In this document: positions 7,228-15,594 of the stretch, piece by piece
Position numbering within the stretch: position 1 is the first letter of the stretch
Layout of the letters: each line of letters starts with the position of its first letter
Assembly: GCA_003525075.1 (NCBI GenBank)
Contig: DQFO01000008.1
Location: 159,047-223,046 of the forward strand
Direction of reading: 5' to 3'
From: Clostridiales bacterium
GTDB taxonomy: Bacteria > Bacillota > Clostridia > TANB77 > CAG-508
Length of the DNA stretch: 64,000 nt
Program-made: the position numbers and the translations under genes
The notes under the pieces: model-generated
Database searches by the model: none
Told to the model about the DNA's origin: nothing
Seen by the model: only the letters and a program-made list of their open reading frames with translations

Positions 7228-7253
7228 AAAAATCGCCTATCTGGCGATTTTTA
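7228..7253 (-). terminator. Terminator of the HD-cmk-glycosidase operon
   Basis: Minus strand AAATCGCC/GGCGATTT stem with 5-base loop followed by a long T run, directly after the HD-domain gene stop codon. Confidence 0.85.
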
Positions 7254-7254
7254 A

Positions 7255-7809
7255 TTATGTATTAAAGAAATATGTTGCTTCCAAATCAGCTTCAAACATA
7301 AGCAATGCTAAAGGATATTTAGTATATGCTAATCCTATTGTTCCATATTGTTCTTTTGGTTCTGTAAATCCCATATGCCAACGAATTGCATACTTTTCTT
7401 CACTTGTTAATTTCATGTATTCTGTTATCATCATAACAGATTTTTCACCATGTCCATATGGTATAGTATCTTCAACTGTATAATATGGTACCTTTTCCCA
7501 TACTCCTAAAGCATTTTTGGCATTTCTATAATCAATTTTATAAAAATTAGCTTTACACAAATCATGTAATAATGGTACTATTATCAAAGTTTCTGGTGGT
7601 ATATTTAATGCTATTGGAGCATTTTTTACTTTTTCTTGCAATATTTCATATACTTTCATGCTATGTTCTAAAAGTCCACCAGCATGGTCTCCATGAAATC
7701 TTGTACTTGCAGGTGCTGTAAAAAAATCTGTATTTTCAATAAATCTTATTAAATCATCAATTCCTTCTCTTTTTACACTTCTTAATAAATTTAAAAATTC
7801 TTCTTTCAT
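7255..7809 (-). CDS. HD-domain phosphohydrolase, small
   Basis: 184 residues with the metal-binding HD signature: FHGDHAGGLLEHSMKVYEIL (38-57), LLHDLCKA (about 84-91) and a distal HGEKS/RWHMG segment. The arrangement resembles HD domains of YhaM-type exoribonucleases and phage-borne HD hydrolases, but there is no OB fold, so the substrate (nucleotide or RNA end) is unknown. The ATG follows TAGGAGT with an 8-base gap. It is the last gene of a three-gene operon, 15 bp after cmk, which may hint at nucleotide metabolism. Confidence 0.75.
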   Translation of the reverse strand: MKEEFLNLLRSVKREGIDDLIRFIENTDFFTAPASTRFHGDHAGGLLEHSMKVYEILQEKVKNAPIALNIPPETLIIVPLLHDLCKANFYKIDYRNAKNALGVWEKVPYYTVEDTIPYGHGEKSVMMITEYMKLTSEEKYAIRWHMGFTEPKEQYGTIGLAYTKYPLALLMFEADLEATYFFNT

Positions 7810-7824
7810 GCTATAACTCCTATT

Positions 7825-8493
7825 CTATTTTCTTTTTTCACTTATTATTTTTTTTATTCTTTCTACAACTTCGTCAATTGTCATATTACTTGAATCAACA
7901 TATATTGCATCATCTGCTTTTTTTAATGGTGCTATTTCTCTTGTACTATCAATAAAATCTCTATTTTTTACACTTTCAAGTATTTCTTCATATGGCATTT
8001 CAATTCCATTTTCTTTATTTTGTAAATATCTTCTTCTTGCTCTTTCTTCTGGTGTTGCATCTAAATAAATTTTTACATTTGCATTTGGAAATACATTTGT
8101 TCCAATATCTCTACCTTCCATTATAACATCTATTGTTTCTGCCATTTCTCTTTGAAGTTTGGCTAGCCTCTCTCTTACTATCTTTATCGTTGAAACTGGT
8201 GATACATTTTCATTAACAGGTTTTGTTCTGATTTCTAATGATACATCTTTACCATTTAAATATACTTTTTGAACTCCATCTATTTTTTTAAATTCTATTT
8301 TTATTTCATCTAAAAGTTTTGATATTTTTTCATAATCATCTAATGCTATATTTTCATTTAACATTGCAAGTGTAACACTTCTGTACATTGCTCCTGTATC
8401 TATACTTGTTAAATTCATTTCTTTAGCTATTTTTTTTGTTATTGTTCCTTTTCCACTTCCGGCAGGTCCATCAACTGCAACTACAAATCCCAT
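7825..8493 (-). CDS. cmk: Cytidylate kinase
   Basis: Phosphorylates CMP and dCMP to the diphosphates with ATP in the cytoplasm. The 222 residues show the P-loop AVDGPAGSGKGT, the SIDTGAMYRSVTL nucleoside-binding motif, MEGRDIGTNVFPNA and the lid region DATPEERARRRY, all typical of Cmk. The ATG at 8491-8493 is chosen because GGAGGA lies seven bases upstream; the in-frame ATG at 8505 would put that ribosome binding site inside the coding sequence. It is in an operon with the upstream phosphodiester glycosidase-like gene (18-bp gap) and the downstream HD gene. Confidence 0.95.
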   Translation of the reverse strand: MGFVVAVDGPAGSGKGTITKKIAKEMNLTSIDTGAMYRSVTLAMLNENIALDDYEKISKLLDEIKIEFKKIDGVQKVYLNGKDVSLEIRTKPVNENVSPVSTIKIVRERLAKLQREMAETIDVIMEGRDIGTNVFPNANVKIYLDATPEERARRRYLQNKENGIEMPYEEILESVKNRDFIDSTREIAPLKKADDAIYVDSSNMTIDEVVERIKKIISEKRK

Positions 8494-8511
8494 TATATCC
8501 TCCATTTTTAC

Positions 8512-9642
8512 TTATTGATTATCTTCTTTTGTTAATATAAATGCTGTTGAAATATATCTTGTTCTATGTGATCCTGATTGATCAACTGGATCATTTATTA
8601 TTTTATTATTTACCACCATTGCACTAGATGTTCCTCCATCTAGGTTTGACGCATTATAAGCTCCATATCTTTCAAAAATTTCTATTAAATCTTTCATTGT
8701 TGCACCAGGTCTTGTTACTGTTCTTCCATCTACAACTAAAAACAATACAATTCCATCTTGTCTTTGACCTATTGCTGTTCTTGGGGCTGTCCCCCATCCA
8801 CCATTTCCAGATACTGATGATGCTTTTCCATTTATTATTAAAAATGGTCCAAATGTTACTCCATCACGAATTTTTTGTTTCTTTGCTTGATCTACTGTCA
8901 TCTTTCCAAGTACTAATTTATCATCTTGTGTAAATCCAATCAATCCACCCTGTCCTTTATACGTTTTTGATGTTATTAATTTTCCATTTGAAAATGTTAT
9001 CCCAAGAGGTGTTGCTCCATTTCCTACATAATTTGGATCTTCGAATCCTCCTCCATTTATTGCAATTAATGCATCATTGTCTTGTGCCATTTTTGTTAAA
9101 TATTCTCCTGTTGTACCTAATTTGCTTGTATATACTGTTTTTATTCTTGATGGATCATATATTACAGCCATATATCCATCATAACCTTTTCCTTCTATTT
9201 TTATTATCTTATAATCTTCATGTTCTGGATCTTTTTCTAATATCTGTCTTTCATATTCATTAGCATATTGTATTTCTTCTTTTTTATCATCAACTACAAC
9301 TATCATTGATGTATCTGTACTTTCGTCTGTTTCATGTACTTTATTATTATTTAGTACTTCTTGTATTGTTTCATCACTATAAAACCATGTTGCTAAATAT
9401 TGGTGTCTCATTGTTGTCATTGCACTTGTTATTAGCCATTCTCTAAATCCTGAATATGGTCCATATAATAAAAATGCCAATGTTGATATTCCTAGTATTC
9501 CTAATATTATTATTGTTATTAATATTCTTAACCATATTTTTTTTGATTTTTTCTTTTTATTATCAGTAGAATTATTTTTTACATTTTCTTCTTCAGCATG
9601 TTTTTGCAATGCTTTTGGAAGCTCTTCTTCGCTTAAATTCAT
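8512..9642 (-). CDS. Membrane-anchored phosphodiester glycosidase (NAGPA domain) family protein
   Basis: 376 residues: a charged cytoplasmic N-terminus, one transmembrane segment (about 36-60), then an extracellular domain of about 300 residues. ALIAINGGGF, PRTAIGQRQDG, VDGRTVTRPGATMKDL and SNLDGGTSSAMV are the conserved blocks of the NAGPA/exopolysaccharide-associated phosphodiester glycosidase family (DUF2233). In bacteria these proteins are linked to cell-surface polysaccharide processing, for example removal of GlcNAc-1-phosphodiester groups. First gene of the operon with cmk; the start follows GGAGG. The family call is firm but the substrate is unknown. Confidence 0.82.
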   Translation of the reverse strand: MNLSEEELPKALQKHAEEENVKNNSTDNKKKKSKKIWLRILITIIILGILGISTLAFLLYGPYSGFREWLITSAMTTMRHQYLATWFYSDETIQEVLNNNKVHETDESTDTSMIVVVDDKKEEIQYANEYERQILEKDPEHEDYKIIKIEGKGYDGYMAVIYDPSRIKTVYTSKLGTTGEYLTKMAQDNDALIAINGGGFEDPNYVGNGATPLGITFSNGKLITSKTYKGQGGLIGFTQDDKLVLGKMTVDQAKKQKIRDGVTFGPFLIINGKASSVSGNGGWGTAPRTAIGQRQDGIVLFLVVDGRTVTRPGATMKDLIEIFERYGAYNASNLDGGTSSAMVVNNKIINDPVDQSGSHRTRYISTAFILTKEDNQ

Positions 9643-9700
9643 ATATTATTTTTCCTCCGTTTTTTATTACACACTTGGATAATATTTTATAAGAAAAACA

Positions 9701-9732
9701 AAAAAATAGCAAGTACTTCTTGCTACTTTTTT
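9701..9732 (-). terminator. Terminator of sigH
   Basis: TAGCAAG (9707-9713) / CTTGCTA (9719-9725) stem with a short loop and, on the minus strand, a following T run; it also has T on the plus side. Confidence 0.75.
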
Positions 9733-9769
9733 CTTTGTTTTTCGACTTTTTTCTTAATATTTTATTAAG

Positions 9770-10414
9770 TTACGAATCTATACTTTCTTTTATTTTATTT
9801 GCTTTTTTCTTTATTCTTTGTATTGCTGTGTCTACAGATTTTACTTTAGTTTTTAACTTTTCTGCTATATCTGCATATGAATGTCCTTTTTCATATTCAT
9901 ATAAAACTGATAATTCATATTCACTTAAATTTTCTTTTATCTTTCTTTCTATTGTTTTTGAATATTCTTGATTTGCTATTATATCTGATGGATCATCTTC
10001 TGCTTTTAAATCTACTATTTCAAGCTTGTCCATATCATCATTATCTTCATATGCTGCTGAATTTAAAGATATTGATGAGTTTAATGGTATATGTTTTTGT
10101 CTGTTTGAATTTTTGACTGCTGTTATTAATTGTCTTTCTATACACATATTGGCAAATGTTTTAAATGAGTTTTGTTTTTCTGTGTCAAATGATTTTACTG
10201 CTTTATATAATCCAATCATTCCTTCTTGTACCATGTCTTCTCTTTCTGCTCCTACCATGAAAAATTTATTTGCTTTCATATTTACTACATCATTATATCT
10301 TTCTAATAAGCAGTTTAAAGCCATATTGTCATCTTGCTTTATATTCTCTATTAATTTTTCGTCTGTCATTTCTTTGTATTGATTTTCATTAATTGAAAAC
10401 ATATTTTTTTCCAT
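9770..10414 (-). CDS. sigH: Sporulation/stationary-phase sigma factor SigH (Spo0H)
   Basis: Directs RNA polymerase to early sporulation and stationary-phase promoters. The 214 residues contain sigma region 2 (FFMVGAEREDMVQEGMIGLYKAVKSFD), the SigH-typical TFANMCIERQLITAVKNSNRQKHIPLNS stretch and region 4 (LSEYELSVLYEYEKGHSYADIAEKLKTKVKSVDTAIQRIKKK). The ATG at 10412-10414 is preferred: GGAGG lies 11 bases upstream, whereas the GTG at 10432 would put GGAGG inside the coding region. A matching SigH-type promoter occurs ahead of dnaG-rpoD in this window. The pair sigH and yabG is the best evidence for a sporulating ancestry. Confidence 0.93.
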   Translation of the reverse strand: MEKNMFSINENQYKEMTDEKLIENIKQDDNMALNCLLERYNDVVNMKANKFFMVGAEREDMVQEGMIGLYKAVKSFDTEKQNSFKTFANMCIERQLITAVKNSNRQKHIPLNSSISLNSAAYEDNDDMDKLEIVDLKAEDDPSDIIANQEYSKTIERKIKENLSEYELSVLYEYEKGHSYADIAEKLKTKVKSVDTAIQRIKKKANKIKESIDS

Positions 10415-10513
10415 TAATATTGTGTCCTCCACTTCTTTGATGCTTTCATTATAGCTTCAAATTGCCTAGATGTCAAGGGATTATGGGATTTTATTTTTTA
10501 TGAATTATTATTT

Positions 10514-13500
10514 TTATCCAAACAAACTCAATTGATTACTTTGACTCATTCCTTCAAGGCAACCAAATTGTCTCAACAATTCTGTAACAGAATCACCAAC
10601 TTTTGAACGAATTTTTAAATCATCTATAGACATAAATTTTTCTTCTTGTCTAGCCTTCATAATTCCTTCTGCTGCAACATTTCCTAATCCTGCTATACTA
10701 TTTAATGGTGGTCTTAATGAATCTCCTTCGACTTGAAATTTTGTAGCATGTGATTTATACAAATCAATTGGTAAAAATCTAAGTCCTCTTTCATACATTT
10801 CTAATACTAATTCCAAATCATCATACATATCTTTGTCCTTTGGAGTAGCATTATTTCCCATCATTTCAATTTCTTTCATTTTATTTTTTACTTTTTCTTT
10901 TCCATTAATCATAACTTCTGCATCAAATGCTTTTGCTCTTATTGTAAAAAATGCTGCATAATATGCTAATGGAATATGAACTTTAAACCATGCAATTCTA
11001 AATGCGTTTGTTACATAAGCTGCAGCATGTGCTTTAGGGAACATGTATTTTATTTTTTCACAAGATTTTATATACCATTCTGGAACATCATGTTCTAACA
11101 TTAAAGGTATATATTCATCTTTCCATTTTGGTTCTTTTCCTTTTGCAACTTTACCTTTACGAACAGCTTCCATTATTTTGAATGATTTATCTGGTGGAAG
11201 CCCTTTTTTCATTAAATATATCATTATATCATCACGACAACATATTGCTTGTTGTAATGTTACAATTCCTTGTTCTATTAATGATTGTGCATTTCCTAAC
11301 CATACATCTGTACCATGTGATAGTCCAGATATTCTTATTAATTCGTCAAATGTTGTTGGGTGTGTATCTAAAAGCATTCCTCTAGCAAATTTTGTACCAT
11401 ATTCAGGTATTCCATAAGTTCCTACTTCTGAATGTATTTGTTCTGGTGTTACACCTAATGCTTTTGTTGATGAAAAGATTGACATTGTTTCTTTATCATC
11501 TAATGGTACATCTGTTGGTGCTACTCCTGTTATATCTTGAAGCATACGTATTACCGTCGGATCATCGTGTCCTAGTATATCAAGTTTTAACAAGTTTCCA
11601 TCTATTGAGTGATAATCAAAATGTGTTGTTATTATATCTGAATTTGGGTCATCTGCTGGATGTTGTACTGGTGTAAATTCATATATTTCTCTTCCTTTTG
11701 GAACTACTATAATTCCTCCTGGATGTTGTCCTGTTGTTCTTTTTATTCCTTGACATCCTACTGATATTCTTGCTATTTCTGCTTTATTTATTGGTATATT
11801 TCTTTCTTCATAATATTTTTTTACATATCCAAATGCTGTTTGTTCTGCTACTGTACCAACTGTTCCTGCTTTAAATGTTGTTCCTTTTCCAAATATTACT
11901 TCTGTATATTTATGTGCTTTTGCTTGATATTCTCCAGAGAAGTTTAAGTCTATATCAGGTTCTTTGTCCCCATTAAATCCAAGGAATGTTTCAAATGGTA
12001 TATCCATTCCATCTTTGGCCATTTTTGTGCCACATTTTGGACAATCTTTATCTGGTAAATCAAATCCATTTCCAACTCCATAATCATCAAATTCTGAATA
12101 TTTACATTTTGGACATCTATAATGTGGCTGTAATGAATTTACTTCTGTTATACCTGTCATAAATGCTACAAGTGATGATCCTACTGATCCTCTTGAACCT
12201 ACTATATATCCATCTTCATTTGATTTCCATACTAATCTTTGTGCAATAATATACATTACTGAATATCCATTGCTTATAATAGAATTTAATTCTTTATCTA
12301 GTCTTGTTTGAACTATTTCTGGCAATGGATCACCATATAATTCATGTGCTTTTTTATATGCAATATTTTTGATATCTTCCTCACATCCTGGGATATGTGG
12401 TGGACATTTTTCTGGTGATATTGGGTCTATTCTATCACACATATCTGATACTTTATTTGTATTTGTTACTACAACCTCATAAGCTTTTTCTTCACCTAAA
12501 TATTCAAATTCTTTAAGCATTTCTTCTGTTGTTCTTAAGTATAAAGGTGCTTGCTCATCTGCATCTTTATATCCTTGACCAGCTTCTAATATTCTTCTAT
12601 AAATCTCATCTTGTGGATCCATAAAATGGACATCACATGTTGCTACTACTAGTTTTCCTAGTTTTTCTCCTAATTCTACAATCTTACGATTTATATCTTT
12701 TAAATATTCTCTATCTGGTACAACACCATTTCTTACCAAGAATTCATTATTTCCTATTGGTTGAATTTCTAAATAGTCATAATCTCTTGCAATATTTTCT
12801 ATTTCTTCATCAGATTTTCCTAATTCTATTGCTTGATATAATTCTCCCGCTTCACAGGCACTTCCTAATATTAATCCTTCTGAATATTTTTTATATATAC
12901 TTTTTAATATTCTTGGATTTTTATAAAAATAGTTCAAATGCGAAATTGATACTAATTTATATAGGTTTCTTAATCCTACATAATTTTTAGCTAATATTAT
13001 TGCATGATATGATCTTTGCTTTTTAAATTCTTCTTTTTGAGCTTCTGGGTCTTTTGTTGCTGAATCTATTTCATCAACTGTATTTATTCCTTTGTCTTTT
13101 AGTTTTTTCAACATTACATTAAATACTTTTACAGTTGTATCAACATCTGCTAAAGCTCTATGTGCTACATCTACTTCAATTCCTAAACTATCTGCAATTT
13201 TTCCTAATTTATATTTTTTCAAATCTGGGAATAAATCTTTTGCAAGTGGTAATGTGTCTATATATGTATTATTGAATTCATAACCTAGTAATTTTGCATT
13301 GTGTTTTAAAAATCCAACATCAAAACTTGCATTATGTGCAACTATTATTGAATCTCCTACAAATTCTAAGATTTTTGGAAATACTTTATCTATTGTTTCT
13401 GCATCTTTTACCATTTCATCAGTTATGTTTGTAACTTCTACAACTCTTTGTGGTATTGGCTTTTCTGGATTTACAAATATTTCAAATTCATCTATTACTT

Positions 13501-15415
13501 CACCATTTTTTACTTTCATTATTCCAACTTCAGTAATTTTTTCTGTTGTTATTGAAATTCCTGTTGTTTCTAAGTCTAATACACAATATGTTGCATCATC
13601 TAGTACTTGTCCTCTTGGATTTTTTACTGATTTTTCTTTATCTGGTACTAAATATGCTTCTACACCATATATTACTTTCATTTCTGGGTTATCTCTTCCC
13701 AATAAATGATATGCTTCTGGAAATGCTTGTACTACTCCATGGTCTGTTATTGCTATTGATTTCATTCCCCAACTCATTGCTCTTTTTATTAAGTCTGTTG
13801 CTGATGTCATTGCATCCATTGCACTCATTTTGGTGTGCATATGTAATTCTACTCTTTTTACTTCTGCTTTATCTTCTCTTGTTGTTTTTGGTAATGGAGT
13901 TGATTCAACTATTGTATTTGCCATTATTGTTAATTCGTTTGAAAAAGCATCCATCTGTGCTCTTCCTGCTAATTTTACTGCTTTTGTTTTTCCTAATCTT
14001 TTTACAATATTTTTTGCATTTTTTCCTGGTAAAAATGCTTTGCATGTCATTGTACTTGTTCCATCATATATATTTATACTTAATATTACTTTTCCTGTTT
14101 TGGTTTCTTTATCTTCCATTCCAAGTATTTCACCATCTATACATACATTTCCAGATTCTGCATTTAAGTCTGTTATTTTTACTAATGGATCTGATATATT
14201 CATTGAATTTCCTAATATTAATGGTGAACTTGTGTCTTCTTCTGGTAATTGTGGCATTCCTTCATCTGAAATTTCTATTATAATATTTGCCATTACTGTT
14301 AAATCACCTGCATAAGCATCCATTCCTGATTTTCCTGTTACTTTTATTGCTTTTGCAGATTGGATTTTTTCTGATACTTCATTTCCTTCTGTTATATCTT
14401 TTGCAAATGCTTTACAGTTCATTATTCCTGTTCCATCATATATTTCAAAGATTAACATTCCTTTTCCTGTTTTTGTTTCTTTACATTCACAACTTACTAT
14501 TCTTCCTTCAATTGTTACTCTACTATCATTTGATGTTATATCTTTTATTTTGAATAGTGTTTCTTTTGCTCTTGATGGCTTACCAAAGATTATATTTGAA
14601 GGTTCTTCATTTTCTGGCATTTCTGGTATATATCCCATATCTGCATCTGTTGGCATTGCATAATCTACATCATTATATACACCTTCTGGTATTGGTGGCA
14701 TTTCACTTGCTGGATATTGTTCATAATTTTGTGCTGATGGATTTTGATGACTCTGTTGTTGATGATTATTTTGCATATTTTCTCCACTATTTTTTGCTTG
14801 TTTTTCTGCTGCCATTCTTTGTGCTTCCATCGCTTCTCTCATTACATTTTCTATTGCTTTTTGTTGTACTTGTTTTGCTTTTTCTTTTTGTTTTAATACT
14901 TCTTCTGCATTTATTCTTTCTTCTATATTTACTATATATTTCTTTCCAAATATATTTTCTATTACACTTTCTAACTCTCTATCTAATTTTCTTGCTTTTA
15001 GAAAATCTGCACCTTGTATTTTCATATATACATTTATTTGATTTTCTGTTACTTCAATTTGACTTTTTAATAATAATAATGGTTTCATTAAAGGATATTT
15101 ATGTGCCATTAAACATACTATATTTTCCCACTCATCTGCTATTGGCTTTTTTCTTACTCCTTCTGCATATTTTATTTTTATATGCACTTGCTCAAATTGA
15201 AATCTTTGTCTTAAGAATTTTTCAAAGTACCATATTTCTTTTATTTCTATATATTCTTTTGCTTGCATTTCTATTTCTAATGTGTTTATCTTTTTTAGTA
15301 AATTCATTCTTGCTATTTCTGCATCTTCTATATTACTATTTGTTTTATAATCACTAAATAAATCTCCTATTTTTCTGCTTTTATGTTTTTGCTCTGTTTC
15401 TGGCACTTTTTTCAC
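10514..15415 (-). CDS. polC: DNA polymerase III PolC-type, catalytic subunit with duplicated OB fold
   Basis: Replicative polymerase with proofreading exonuclease. The domain order in 1633 residues is N-terminal domain (1-160), Ala/Gln/Asn-rich coiled linker (165-280), OB fold 1 (286-382), OB fold 2 (409-505), PHP domain (522 on; HMHTKMSAMDAMT and AITDHG), DEDD exonuclease inserted in PHP (about 610-775; VLDLETTGIS, VAHNASFD), then the polymerase core (EPDIDLNFSGEYQ, RTTGQHPGG) and a Zn-binding Cys cluster (CPKCKYSE...CPKCGTK). PolC is usually about 1430-1460 residues; the extra length comes from the linker and the second OB fold. The two OB copies share KETKTGK, (I)YDGT, M.CKAF, MDA and LT.MAN. 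No ribosome binding site stronger than AGAAAAAGAAGG is seen upstream. It is transcribed alone. Confidence 0.96.
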   Translation of the reverse strand: MKKVPETEQKHKSRKIGDLFSDYKTNSNIEDAEIARMNLLKKINTLEIEMQAKEYIEIKEIWYFEKFLRQRFQFEQVHIKIKYAEGVRKKPIADEWENIVCLMAHKYPLMKPLLLLKSQIEVTENQINVYMKIQGADFLKARKLDRELESVIENIFGKKYIVNIEERINAEEVLKQKEKAKQVQQKAIENVMREAMEAQRMAAEKQAKNSGENMQNNHQQQSHQNPSAQNYEQYPASEMPPIPEGVYNDVDYAMPTDADMGYIPEMPENEEPSNIIFGKPSRAKETLFKIKDITSNDSRVTIEGRIVSCECKETKTGKGMLIFEIYDGTGIMNCKAFAKDITEGNEVSEKIQSAKAIKVTGKSGMDAYAGDLTVMANIIIEISDEGMPQLPEEDTSSPLILGNSMNISDPLVKITDLNAESGNVCIDGEILGMEDKETKTGKVILSINIYDGTSTMTCKAFLPGKNAKNIVKRLGKTKAVKLAGRAQMDAFSNELTIMANTIVESTPLPKTTREDKAEVKRVELHMHTKMSAMDAMTSATDLIKRAMSWGMKSIAITDHGVVQAFPEAYHLLGRDNPEMKVIYGVEAYLVPDKEKSVKNPRGQVLDDATYCVLDLETTGISITTEKITEVGIMKVKNGEVIDEFEIFVNPEKPIPQRVVEVTNITDEMVKDAETIDKVFPKILEFVGDSIIVAHNASFDVGFLKHNAKLLGYEFNNTYIDTLPLAKDLFPDLKKYKLGKIADSLGIEVDVAHRALADVDTTVKVFNVMLKKLKDKGINTVDEIDSATKDPEAQKEEFKKQRSYHAIILAKNYVGLRNLYKLVSISHLNYFYKNPRILKSIYKKYSEGLILGSACEAGELYQAIELGKSDEEIENIARDYDYLEIQPIGNNEFLVRNGVVPDREYLKDINRKIVELGEKLGKLVVATCDVHFMDPQDEIYRRILEAGQGYKDADEQAPLYLRTTEEMLKEFEYLGEEKAYEVVVTNTNKVSDMCDRIDPISPEKCPPHIPGCEEDIKNIAYKKAHELYGDPLPEIVQTRLDKELNSIISNGYSVMYIIAQRLVWKSNEDGYIVGSRGSVGSSLVAFMTGITEVNSLQPHYRCPKCKYSEFDDYGVGNGFDLPDKDCPKCGTKMAKDGMDIPFETFLGFNGDKEPDIDLNFSGEYQAKAHKYTEVIFGKGTTFKAGTVGTVAEQTAFGYVKKYYEERNIPINKAEIARISVGCQGIKRTTGQHPGGIIVVPKGREIYEFTPVQHPADDPNSDIITTHFDYHSIDGNLLKLDILGHDDPTVIRMLQDITGVAPTDVPLDDKETMSIFSSTKALGVTPEQIHSEVGTYGIPEYGTKFARGMLLDTHPTTFDELIRISGLSHGTDVWLGNAQSLIEQGIVTLQQAICCRDDIMIYLMKKGLPPDKSFKIMEAVRKGKVAKGKEPKWKDEYIPLMLEHDVPEWYIKSCEKIKYMFPKAHAAAYVTNAFRIAWFKVHIPLAYYAAFFTIRAKAFDAEVMINGKEKVKNKMKEIEMMGNNATPKDKDMYDDLELVLEMYERGLRFLPIDLYKSHATKFQVEGDSLRPPLNSIAGLGNVAAEGIMKARQEEKFMSIDDLKIRSKVGDSVTELLRQFGCLEGMSQSNQLSLFG

Positions 15416-15511
15416 CTTCTTTTTCTCTCTTTTCGTCTTGCTCTATGCTATCACATTTTGTGTTTATTTGCAATTGAATTTTGAAATAAATTTTTCTTAT
15501 TTTTATACATA

Positions 15512-15543
15512 GAAAAGAGGCTGTTCCATTTGGAACAGCCTCT
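15512..15543 (-). terminator. Terminator of the leucine-rich-repeat protein gene
   Basis: Perfect 12-bp stem AGAGGCTGTTCC/GGAACAGCCTCT with a 4-base loop, followed by TTTTC on the minus strand. Confidence 0.8.
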
Positions 15544-15594
15544 ACGGTCAACTAGTATTTTATATATTTGTGTCAAAAATAATATTTTCTTATA

